Assembly: GCA_963820095.1 (NCBI GenBank)
Contig: CAWFZA010000032.1
Coordinates: forward strand, 1 to 64,000
Reading direction: 5' to 3'
Source: Roseiarcus sp963820095
GTDB lineage: Bacteria; Pseudomonadota; Alphaproteobacteria; Rhizobiales; Beijerinckiaceae
DNA length: 64,000 bases
Part shown: positions 56,845 to 64,000 of the stretch, piece by piece
Layout: each line of letters starts with the position of its first letter
How positions within the stretch are numbered: position 1 is the stretch's first letter
Notes under the pieces: model-generated
What the model was told of the DNA's origin: nothing
Seen by the model: the letters and a program-made list of their open reading frames with translations, nothing else
Database searches by the model: none
Translations under genes and position numbers: made by a program

Positions 56845-57693
56845 GTGGACAAGGTTTTGGGCGACCAGATCCCCGAATTCAACCGGAAGGCGTCGCCGGC
56901 GGACGACGCCGGCCTCTCAGGGCTCAGGTCGCTCGGCCTAGGCCAATCCCGTACGCACTTGGAGACGGCAATCATAGTGATGGTCGCCGTGATCATTATC
57001 GGTGGCGCCGAGATCCTTCTGCGGGCGTTGGACGTACCGCAGTACATCATGCCCAAACCAAGCCAGATCGTCTGGGCGCTTTTCACCGAATGGCCGTTCA
57101 TCTGGCCGCATCTTCTCGTGACGCTCTACGAATTATTCGCCGGCTTCGCTATCGGCGGGGCGATCGGATTCGTGCTGGCCGCGGTCATCACCCAATTCCC
57201 CTTGGTCGAAAAGATCGTCACCCCCTACATCCTGCTTCTGGTGACGACGCCCATGTTGGCGCTGGTGCCGCTGCTCATTCTCCGCTTCGGCTTCGGCAGC
57301 GAGCCGCGCATCATCGCGGTGGCGCTCGCGAGCGGCCCCATGGTGATGATCAACTCGGCGACCGGCTTCCGGCGGGTCGATCTTGCCAAGATCGCGCTTG
57401 CGCGCTCGTTCGGCGCCAACACGCTGCAGATCTTCACTAAGATCCGCATACCCATGGCCATGCCGATGATCATTGTTGGCCTGATGGTCGGCTCCATTTT
57501 CGGGTTGCTCACTGCGATCGGCGCAGAAATGGTCGGCGGGGCCGAAGGCCTGGGCAATCGGCTGACATATTATTCGGCGCTGATCCGGATGCCGCAATTC
57601 TTTGCGATCATTCTTATTCTCGCCGTGATCGGCATTTCCATCTATGTTTTCTTCTACTGGCTCGGAAAGAAATGGGCCAGTTGGGAGGCGTGA
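56845..57693 (+). CDS. Taurine/nitrate/sulfonate-type ABC transporter permease
   Basis: A 282-residue protein with GTG start (MDKVLGDQIPEFNRKA). About six membrane helices are visible (AIIVMVAVIIIGGAEILLRA, LLVTLYELFAGFAIGGAIGF, IVTPYILLLVTTPMLALVPL). The EAA loop is FRRVDLAKIALARSFGANTLQIFTKIRIPMAMPMI. The class is SsuC/TauC/ThiX-like. It starts 18 bases after the ATPase gene. Confidence 0.85.
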   Translation: MDKVLGDQIPEFNRKASPADDAGLSGLRSLGLGQSRTHLETAIIVMVAVIIIGGAEILLRALDVPQYIMPKPSQIVWALFTEWPFIWPHLLVTLYELFAGFAIGGAIGFVLAAVITQFPLVEKIVTPYILLLVTTPMLALVPLLILRFGFGSEPRIIAVALASGPMVMINSATGFRRVDLAKIALARSFGANTLQIFTKIRIPMAMPMIIVGLMVGSIFGLLTAIGAEMVGGAEGLGNRLTYYSALIRMPQFFAIILILAVIGISIYVFFYWLGKKWASWEA

Positions 57694-57749
57694 GCCGCAA
57701 CGAACAAGGCGCGCTAATCAAGAGGAAACGACTGAAGGGAGGACGTGGA

Positions 57750-58892
57750 ATGTCAACGCATAATGGAACGGGCCCGGGGATCGATCGTCGCCGGCTTTTG
57801 ACCCTCGCGGCGGGCGGAGTGACCGCGACGGCGCTGATTGGAGTTGGAGGCGCGAGGCCTGCCTTCGCCGCCGATAACACGGTCCGATGGGTGTCGCCGC
57901 GCGGCACAATCGAGGTGCTCGACGACTATCCCTATTGGGCCGCGAAGAAATATGGGTATTTCGGCGATATCCAGACGACGCTCGAGCCGGGACCATCGGA
58001 CGCGACCGCGTGCGTCAAACTCGTTGATCAGAAGCAGGCGGATATGGGGTATCCGTCTCCCGGCGTGTTTTCACTCGGGCTCGAACAGGGGATTCCCGTC
58101 GTCTCGGTCTTTCACATGGGTGGTTCCGACGTGTTCGATTTCGCCTTCCGCAAGGGAGAGAAGCCGAAGGACCTCAAGGATCTCGAAGGCAAGACAATTC
58201 TCTTGGGCAGCGCCGGCTGGCAGGCCATTTGCGATCCGATGCTGGACGCCGCCGGCGTCGACATCAAAAAACTCAAGTACGTAGAAGCCGGCTGGCCAAC
58301 GTGGGGCACGGCGTTGAAGGCCGGCAAGGGAGACTCGGCTCTGTGCTGGGAGGGCCTGCGCGCCCAATGGAAAGGTCAAGGCCTCGACTTCGACTACTTC
58401 CTCGGTAAGGATTTCTCGAAGCTGCCCGCGAACAGCTTCGTTATCCGCAAGGCGGATTTTGACGATCCGGCGAAGAGGCAGCTCTACGCCCGCTATCTCC
58501 AGGGCTGGGCGGCGGGACTTGAGTTCGGGAAGCAAAACCCGCGCGCAGCGACCGAGATTGTCATGGCGCAGTTCCCGGGCCTCGCGTCTCAGATGAACCC
58601 GGCGGTTGCGACCGAGTCGATGATGCAGCTCGCCAACGTCTTTGCCGGACGCATGGAGGAGCGCAAGAAGTGGGGCTACCACCTGCCATCGAGCTGGGAG
58701 CTTTTCTTCGCAACCGCCCAGAAGATCGGACAGATCAGTCGGCCGATCAAGTTCGAGAACGTCTGCAAGAACGACCTCATCGACGAGGCCAACGCGTTTG
58801 ACAAGGCCAAAGTCCAAGCGGACGCGGCAGGGTTTGCTATCGCTCCCGACTATCAGTCGATCGACGTCGAGGCGCTTCAGAAAGCGCTTTAG
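57750..58892 (+). CDS. NMT1/SsuA-type ABC substrate-binding protein
   Basis: A 380-residue protein. A Tat signal (DRRRLLTLAAGGVTATALIG) exports it. The mature part has DDYPYWAAKKYGYFGDIQTTLEPG, VKLVDQKQADMGYPSPGV and DLKDLEGKTILLGSAGWQ, the order of NMT1-type binding proteins. The preceding GGGAGGA ribosome site fits ATG 57750. It supplies the ABC pair with a small ligand, possibly a pyrimidine- or sulfonate-like molecule. Identity is not determinable. Confidence 0.85.
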   Translation: MSTHNGTGPGIDRRRLLTLAAGGVTATALIGVGGARPAFAADNTVRWVSPRGTIEVLDDYPYWAAKKYGYFGDIQTTLEPGPSDATACVKLVDQKQADMGYPSPGVFSLGLEQGIPVVSVFHMGGSDVFDFAFRKGEKPKDLKDLEGKTILLGSAGWQAICDPMLDAAGVDIKKLKYVEAGWPTWGTALKAGKGDSALCWEGLRAQWKGQGLDFDYFLGKDFSKLPANSFVIRKADFDDPAKRQLYARYLQGWAAGLEFGKQNPRAATEIVMAQFPGLASQMNPAVATESMMQLANVFAGRMEERKKWGYHLPSSWELFFATAQKIGQISRPIKFENVCKNDLIDEANAFDKAKVQADAAGFAIAPDYQSIDVEALQKAL

Positions 58893-58967
58893 TCGTCGGG
58901 CGCGGGGCGGGGCTTCTGGCCCGCCCTCGCGCTTGATCATACGGTAGACGCCGCGGGAGAGCGCTCA

Positions 58968-59303
58968 ATGTTCGTCTTTGACCATGTCGGCCTCACGACG
59001 ACTGAGCCTCAGCCGGAAGAGAACTGGATCGAGCAGAGCCGCTGCTGGGTCACGAGCCCACGCAATCACCCGGAACATATCGAGTTCCTGCGCTATGCGC
59101 CGGACACGACCGTGCCGGTGGCAGTGCGGGCAAATCCTCATGTGGCCTATCGGGTCGACTCGATCGAGGCGCATATCGGCGGGCTGGAGATCCTTATCCC
59201 GCCCTTCGTCGTCGGCGATTTCGTCCGCGTCGTCTTCGTTCGCAAGCACGGGATGGTGTTCGAATACATGCTGTATCTCAACGACACGTGGTTCGGAGCC
59301 TGA
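58968..59303 (+). CDS. VOC-like single-domain protein
   Basis: A 111-residue protein, MFVFDHVGLTTTEPQPEENW, then TSPRNHPEHIEFLRYAPDTT, VRANPHVAYRVDSIEAHIGG and MVFEYMLYLNDTWFG. His in DHVGLTT and Glu in EYMLY are at positions usual for metal ligands in glyoxalase-fold proteins. It lies between the transporter and the oxidoreductases, on one strand, so it may be an isomerase or lyase of the same pathway. Confidence 0.7.
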   Translation: MFVFDHVGLTTTEPQPEENWIEQSRCWVTSPRNHPEHIEFLRYAPDTTVPVAVRANPHVAYRVDSIEAHIGGLEILIPPFVVGDFVRVVFVRKHGMVFEYMLYLNDTWFGA

Positions 59304-59360
59304 GCCGGTTTGGGACGCATTGCATCGCCCTCCAAGCGCCAGCATTTTCAGGAGTAACCG

Positions 59361-60366
59361 GTGGACAAGATCCGCGTTGCCGTAATTGGGCTCGGGTGGT
59401 TCGGTGAGATCCATTGCGATGCGATCATCGGCATCCCCAATCTCGAGCTTGCCGCGCTCTGCACCCGGACTCCCGAGCGGTTGAAGGCGATGGCGGCTAA
59501 ATTCGGCGTGCGGAAGACAACGCCCGATTATCGCGACCTTCTCGCCGATCCCGAGATCGACGCGGTGTCGATCGTCACCATGTGGGACCAGCACACCGAG
59601 CCCGCCGTCGCCGCTCTCGAAGCTGGCAAGCACGTCTTTCTCGAGAAGCCGATGGCGTCGACCGTCGAAGATTGTCGCAAGATCATGGGAGCCGCCGCGC
59701 GATCGAAGGGGATCCTGCAGATCGGCCACATCTGCCGCTTCAATCCGCGCTACCGCACGGCCAAGCAGGCGGTCGCCGAGGGCAAGATTGGCAAGATCGT
59801 CGCGATGAACTCGCGCCGCAATATTCCAGCCGCCTGGACGCCGGAGATCCTCAACAAGATCGGACCGATCGTGGGCGACGCGATCCACGACACTGACCTG
59901 ATGCTCTGGTTTACCGGCGATCGGATCGTCAGCGCCTATGCGCAGACTGTCGACGTCCGCGGCCTCAAGTATCCCGACATCGGACAGACGATGTACCGCT
60001 TCGCCGGCGGGGCGACCGCAATCTTGGAGACGGTCTGGTGCATGCCCGAGAAGACGCCGTTCGACATTGACGAGCGCATGTCGATAATTGGCGACGCCGG
60101 CATCATTCATATCCAGGACACGTTTCCGAACCTCGGCATTGTTGTCCAGTGAAAAGCTGCACAGCCCGGACACGACCTATTGGCCGATGTTTGACGGGAT
60201 GCGCGGCGGCGCTTTGCGAGAGGAATTTTCGTATTTCGCCTCATGCGCGCTGAAAGGAGAAGCGCCGGCGATCGGAAGGCCGGAAGACGCAGCCGCGGCG
60301 CTCGAGGCGACGCTCGCCGCCGAGGAATCGGCGCGAACTGGCGAGGTCGTCCGCATCAAGAGGTAG
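59361..60366 (+). CDS. Gfo/Idh/MocA family oxidoreductase 1, one-base frameshift
   Basis: About 335 residues. The NAD(P) motif VAVIGLGWFGEIH is at the N-terminus. The catalytic motif EKPMASTVEDCR holds the Lys. IHDTDLMLWFTGD holds the His/Asp of the active site. One extra base near 60139-60141 ends the first frame at VVQ. The true sequence continues SEKLHSPDTTYWPMFDGMRGGALREEFSYFASCALKGE. The family oxidises sugars and inositols or their derivatives. It precedes another member in the same direction by 23 bases. Confidence 0.85.
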
Positions 60367-60388
60367 AGGCGCGTCGAGGGAGAGAGAG

Positions 60389-61429
60389 ATGCCCAAGAGA
60401 GTGCTAGTCGTCGGGCTCGGCAATATGGGGATGAGCCACGCCCTTGCTTATGCGCGCATTCCGGGATTCGAAGTCGTTGGCGTGTGCGAGCGCCGAATCG
60501 CTGACCGAAAGCTGCCGCCAGAGCTTGCCGAGGCGAAGAAGTTCGACAACTTCGACAGGGCGCTCGCCGAGCTGAAACCGGACGTCGTCTCGATCAATAC
60601 GTTGCCTGACACGCACGCCGACTTTGCAATCAAGGCGATGGAGACGGGCGCGGATGTGTTCGTCGAGAAGCCGCTCGCAGACAGCGTCGCCAACGCCGAG
60701 AAGGTGGTCGCCACGGCTCAACGCACGAAGCGCAAGCTCGTGGTCGGCTATATCCTTCGTCAGCACCCGTCCTGGACCAAGTTCATCGAGATTGCGCGGC
60801 AACTCGGCTCCCCTCTCGTGTTCCGGATGAATCTCAATCAGCAGTCCAACGGCGAGACTTGGGCCTGGCACAAGCGATTGATGGACAGCTTTCCGCCGAT
60901 CGTCGATTGCGGCGTGCACTATGTCGACGTGATGTGTCAGATGACGAAGGCCAAGCCGACCAAGGTCCACGCCATCGGCGCCAGATTGACTGACGAGGTG
61001 CCGGTCAACAACTACGGCATGCTGCAGGTGATCTTCGAGGACGGATCGGTTGGATGGTACGAAGCGGGCTGGGGTCCGATGATGAGCGAGACCGCGTTTT
61101 TCGTAAAAGACGTGGTGGGGCCGAAAGGCTCGGTGTCGATCGTGATGGCCGAGACCGCGGGCGCGGTGAAGTCCGACGACATCAACGCCCATACGAAGAC
61201 GAACCAGATCCTCTGGCATCATACCGACATGTCAAAGCCGGACGAGCGCATCGACGTGAGCGACGAGCCCGATCACAACGCGCTCTGCGAGCGGGAGCAG
61301 CGCTATCTGCTCAAGGCGATCGACGAGGACATTGACCTCACTGATCAAATGAACGACGCGGTAAAGAGCCTGAAGATCGTTGTCGCGGCCGACAAGTCGA
61401 TTCACACCGGGCAAGTGGTCGCGCTCTGA
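60389..61429 (+). CDS. Gfo/Idh/MocA family oxidoreductase 2
   Basis: A complete protein of 346 residues: VLVVGLGNMGMSHALAY (NAD motif), VFVEKPLADSVANAEKV (catalytic Lys), and CGVHYVDVMCQMT in the active site. It is a distant relative of the first copy. The pair may carry out successive or reverse oxidations on a cyclic polyol or sugar. A ribosome site GAGAGAGAG lies directly before its ATG. Confidence 0.85.
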   Translation: MPKRVLVVGLGNMGMSHALAYARIPGFEVVGVCERRIADRKLPPELAEAKKFDNFDRALAELKPDVVSINTLPDTHADFAIKAMETGADVFVEKPLADSVANAEKVVATAQRTKRKLVVGYILRQHPSWTKFIEIARQLGSPLVFRMNLNQQSNGETWAWHKRLMDSFPPIVDCGVHYVDVMCQMTKAKPTKVHAIGARLTDEVPVNNYGMLQVIFEDGSVGWYEAGWGPMMSETAFFVKDVVGPKGSVSIVMAETAGAVKSDDINAHTKTNQILWHHTDMSKPDERIDVSDEPDHNALCEREQRYLLKAIDEDIDLTDQMNDAVKSLKIVVAADKSIHTGQVVAL

Positions 61430-61776
61430 CGAAACCTGCCGCCGCTCGAGCCGGTTCTGCGGAAGAGTTGCCGACGGGGCGCAGGGATCGACGCCGGGGA
61501 CGTTTGGACGGACGACCTCGGGATAGCGCAGGAACGTGTCGCCGCCGTAGCCTCCGCCGCGCCCGCCACTTTATGGGTATTGCCGTGGACCCGTGTTGCA
61601 GGCTGCGGTCGAGCCGCAAGCATCGCACTGCGCGATGCACGATCTGACCTACATGATCACAATCGATCGTTTGAACGGGCTTTTTTCTCCATCCCCTGGG
61701 ATTCACGACCGGAATTGACCGAATGCGGCCTCTTGGTGTAAAGGACTTGTTCAAGAGCGGTTGGTGATGTTCAAAA
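61430..61776. promoter_or_regulatory. Intergenic region with candidate DeoR-type sites
   Basis: About 350 bases without a gene. GTTCAA occurs twice, at 61749-61754 and 61769-61774, 20 bases apart, and GTTTGAAC, a related palindrome, lies at 61669-61676. These could be sites for the DeoR-type regulator encoded immediately downstream. The evidence is sequence pattern only. Confidence 0.35.
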
Positions 61777-63492
61777 ATGATCGCTGAGGAACGCGAGGCA
61801 GCCATTTTGACGCTGCTGCAGGAGCGAGGCGTCGTGTCTATGCAAACGCTCGTGGAGCGCTGCCGCGGGGTTTCTGCGGTCACGCTGCGGCGGGACCTCT
61901 CGCGACTCGAGAGCCAAGGCAGGCTTCAGCGCACTCGCGGCGGCGCTGTCAATGTCAAGTCGCCGGATGCGCTCGTCATGTCTGAACCCGACGAGATGCA
62001 GCGCTTGTTCGATGGGCTCGTCTTGCCGCCGATCAGCGGGCGATGGGCCCATACGCTGCGCCAGCAGGCGATGCGTCGCGGCATCCCTTTTCTCGCCGAG
62101 TCTGCGCCGCAGGTCGGCGGCTTGTATCTTGGCCCGGTAAATTACGCCGCCTCGCGCGAGCTTGGAAGGCGCGCCGGCAAGGAACATGGCGACCGGTCGC
62201 CGACCGCTGAACTGTTGCTCATCGCCCTGGAATCGCTTCCCAACACCCGCGAGCGGGTCGAAGGGTTCCTGGCCGGTTTCACGGAAACGTTTCCCGGCCG
62301 GCTCATCTCGCATCGCGTCGACGGCCGCGGCGTCTTCAAGGAAGCCATGCGGCAGACCAGGGAGGCGTTTCGCACGCGAGCGACCATCGACGTCGTTTTC
62401 GGCGTCAATGATCATACAATTCTCGGCGCTCTCGAGGCGGCTCGTCAGCTGGGCGCCCCGGTCGCCGGCTACTCCGTCGGCGGCGAGGGCGGCGCCTTGT
62501 TCGACGAGCTCGCCCGCGGCGGACTGCTGAAGGCAACGCTTGCGCTATTTCCCGAAGTCGTCGGACAGCTGGCGGTGGACACCATTTGCAGGCGCTTCGC
62601 TGGGGAAGAGTGCGGCGAGGCGATCATCACGCCAGCCGAGATCCTCACGCCCGATACGCTCGCGAATTTCTATCGGCGCGAGGGAGACCAGTGGCGCATC
62701 CGGGCGGCGGTGCTCGACCGAATGTGCGAGGGGCGGCTCTATTCCGGTCCTTCCGTGGCCGGACGCTCCATTGGTTTCATGCTTCACTATCCCTCGCATG
62801 AATGGTACCGAAACCTCGCCGCAGCGATGCGGCAGCGTTGCGCTGAGTTCGGGGTCCGTTTCGTCGCCCGCAACGCGGAGGACGAGGTCGCCGAGCAGCT
62901 GCGCGGCATCCGGCGCGTGATCGCCGCTGCGGCGGCGGCTCAAGTGCGGCCACGCGATACGCTCCTCATCGACGGCGGAGAATGCTCTCGCTACTTCGCC
63001 GAGGCGCTCAAGAGCGCCGGCCGCGAGGCGACGGTCGTCACCAACTCGCTTGCGGTGCTCGATGCGCTCGTCAGCGCGCCGGGCGTAAAGGTGCTCCTGA
63101 CGGCGGGCGAGTATCAACCGGCGACGCGCAGCCTTGTTGGGCCGAGCGTTGGGGCGCTCCTCGACACGATCCGCGTCGACAAGGCCTTCGTCTCGCCAGA
63201 CGGCGTTTCGCCGAGCTTCGGCCTTTCGTTCGAGGACGAGCGCGCCGCACTCGTTTGTCGCCGCTTCTGCGAGGTGGCGCGCGAAGTCATCGTTCTTGCC
63301 GATCATAGCGTGGTTGGCCTCGAATCGAACGTCCAAGCCGTTCGGCCGAAGCAGTTTCACACCGTCCTCACCGACGCCGGCGCGCTCTCGTCGCATCGTT
63401 TTGACCTGTTTGCCGCAGGCCTCAGAGTGATCGTCGCGGACGAGGAGGAACCGCCTTTCACGCCCGCAGACGGAAAGCGGACGGTCTCGTGA
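61777..63492 (+). CDS. Chimeric DeoR-type regulator with an inserted periplasmic-binding-protein-like domain
   Basis: A 571-residue protein, more than twice the usual DeoR length. Residues 1-60 are a DeoR helix-turn-helix (EREAAILTLLQERGVVSMQT, VSAVTLRRDLSRLESQGRLQ, RTRGGAVNV). About residues 90-300 look like part of a type 1 periplasmic-binding fold (GLYLGPVNYAASRELGRRAG, DVVFGVNDHTILGALEAARQ, YSVGGEGGALFDELARGG). SIGFMLHYPSHEWYRNLAAAM resembles a PBP first strand and helix. Residues about 390-560 are the DeoR C-terminal sensor (DTLLIDGGE, VVTNSLAVLDALVSAPGVKVLLTAGEY, VIVLADHSVVGLES). It probably senses a sugar or phosphosugar and controls the adjacent transport genes. Confidence 0.75.
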   Translation: MIAEEREAAILTLLQERGVVSMQTLVERCRGVSAVTLRRDLSRLESQGRLQRTRGGAVNVKSPDALVMSEPDEMQRLFDGLVLPPISGRWAHTLRQQAMRRGIPFLAESAPQVGGLYLGPVNYAASRELGRRAGKEHGDRSPTAELLLIALESLPNTRERVEGFLAGFTETFPGRLISHRVDGRGVFKEAMRQTREAFRTRATIDVVFGVNDHTILGALEAARQLGAPVAGYSVGGEGGALFDELARGGLLKATLALFPEVVGQLAVDTICRRFAGEECGEAIITPAEILTPDTLANFYRREGDQWRIRAAVLDRMCEGRLYSGPSVAGRSIGFMLHYPSHEWYRNLAAAMRQRCAEFGVRFVARNAEDEVAEQLRGIRRVIAAAAAAQVRPRDTLLIDGGECSRYFAEALKSAGREATVVTNSLAVLDALVSAPGVKVLLTAGEYQPATRSLVGPSVGALLDTIRVDKAFVSPDGVSPSFGLSFEDERAALVCRRFCEVAREVIVLADHSVVGLESNVQAVRPKQFHTVLTDAGALSSHRFDLFAAGLRVIVADEEEPPFTPADGKRTVS

Positions 63493-63515
63493 CCATCCAA
63501 GGGAGGAAATGAAAA

Positions 63516-64000
63516 ATGTCCAATCGCATGATGCATTCCGCCGCGCTCGCGGCGATGGGCTTGTGGATCATGGCGAGCGCCGCGCACGCCGACCAGACCG
63601 TACTCAGGTTCTGGGACAACCAGCAGACCGAATCCGGCCTGTCGCGCTATCAGCAGGAGGCGGTCAAACGCTTTGAGGCGGAGAACCCCGACGTCAAGGT
63701 CGAGGTCACGACGATTCCCTACCCCGAGTACCAGCAGCGGCTCCTGACGGCGGTGCAGGCTGGCAACGGGCCCGACGTGTCCACAGTCGACCAGATCTGG
63801 AACTCAGCCTTCGCCGAAGCCGGCGCCATCGTGCCGCTCGATGACCTCGCCAAGACATCGGGCGTGAAGGCCGAGACCTTTTTTCCTGGCGCATGGGAGT
63901 CGGCCAACTACAAAGGCCATCTTTGGGGCGTCCCATTCAATGTCGATGTGTGGTTCTTCGCCTTCGTCAACAAGAAGCTGTTCAGCGACGCCGGCGTCGA
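63516..64000 (+). CDS. Family-1 extracellular sugar-binding protein (5' part; cut by window end)
   Basis: The visible 161 codons encode a signal peptide (ALAAMGLWIMASAAHA-DQ) and the start of an MalE/UgpB-like binding protein: VLRFWDNQQTESGLSRYQQE, FEAENPDVKVEVTTIPYPEY, QRLLTAVQAGNGPDVSTVDQ. Ribosome site GGGAGGA lies 7 bases before ATG 63516. It follows the chimeric DeoR regulator by 23 bases, so its transporter is probably controlled by it. The 3' end lies outside the window. Confidence 0.85.
   Translation, partial: MSNRMMHSAALAAMGLWIMASAAHADQTVLRFWDNQQTESGLSRYQQEAVKRFEAENPDVKVEVTTIPYPEYQQRLLTAVQAGNGPDVSTVDQIWNSAFAEAGAIVPLDDLAKTSGVKAETFFPGAWESANYKGHLWGVPFNVDVWFFAFVNKKLFSDAGV

Noticed and set aside
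58965..60173. Open frame of 402 codons antisense to VOC and Gfo/Idh/MocA genes
   Set aside because: No family features, while the plus strand carries complete motifs in order.
1..64000. CRISPR array, tRNA or rRNA genes
   Set aside because: No regularly spaced repeats and no tRNA- or rRNA-like sequence were recognised on reading both strands. A dedicated search could still find a degenerate one.

Overview
The window is high-GC DNA from an alphaproteobacterium. The order Hyphomicrobiales (Rhizobiales) is an inference from the gene families (ATP12 chaperone, fused biotin-carboxylase PccA, small conserved island proteins) and from two palindromic intergenic repeats of a type common in that order. 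I recognise no tRNA, rRNA or CRISPR array.

Layout. (1) 1-10.1 kb, minus strand: a mobile-element or defence module. It reads from an XRE regulator and ImmA/IrrE protease, through small island proteins, a Toprim primase and a P-loop ATPase, to a type I restriction subunit HsdR. hsdR abuts a 5'-truncated M81 (MlrC-like) gene at the window edge. (2) 10.2-19.4 kb: a recombination zone. It holds a DUF262/HNH (GmrSD-like) gene split by a complete IS5-family element, an IS110 remnant, a complete IS3-family element beside another IS end, a VOC protein with a divergent LysR regulator, and a tyrosine integrase with its small upstream partner. (3) 19.6-35.8 kb: ordinary chromosome, with GSTs, a pseudouridine synthase, ATP12, RidA, propionyl-CoA carboxylase alpha and beta, HiPIP, a c-type haem protein, a YfgM-like TPR protein, Der and a GIY-YIG protein. 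(4) 36-38.8 kb: two tandem copies of a TIR protein with a TPR/TRAF-binding-like C-terminal region. This is the best candidate for a little-described system. (5) 39.2-64 kb: a catabolic and transport region. It has a GntR regulator with an amidohydrolase, an SDR, a MetE-like protein, a ribose-type ABC transporter with two paralogous binding proteins and the relic of a third, a cyclase-family hydrolase, an RpiR-flavoprotein-amidase operon, a divergent taurine/nitrate-type ABC operon followed by VOC and Gfo/Idh/MocA genes, a chimeric DeoR-type regulator, and the start of a family-1 sugar-binding protein.

Sequence quality matters here. Many genes, including the essential GTPase gene der, are broken by isolated one-base frameshifts with fully conserved protein on both sides. 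Nearly every case I resolved is a one-base insertion. I therefore treat most of them as sequencing or assembly errors and annotate the gene across the break. Genuine inactivations are the IS5-split DUF262 gene, the IS110 and IS630 fragments, the DUF433/DUF5615 relic, the glycoside-hydrolase-like fragment and the third binding-protein relic.

How the genes work together. The XRE/ImmA pair probably controls the primase/ATPase island in the way ImmR/ImmA controls ICEs. PccA/PccB form one carboxylase. In the right half, separate regulators (GntR, RpiR, DeoR-like) sit beside importers and oxidoreductases, hydrolases and amidases, which suggests several small catabolic operons for amide-, sugar- or ring-containing substrates that cannot be named from sequence alone.
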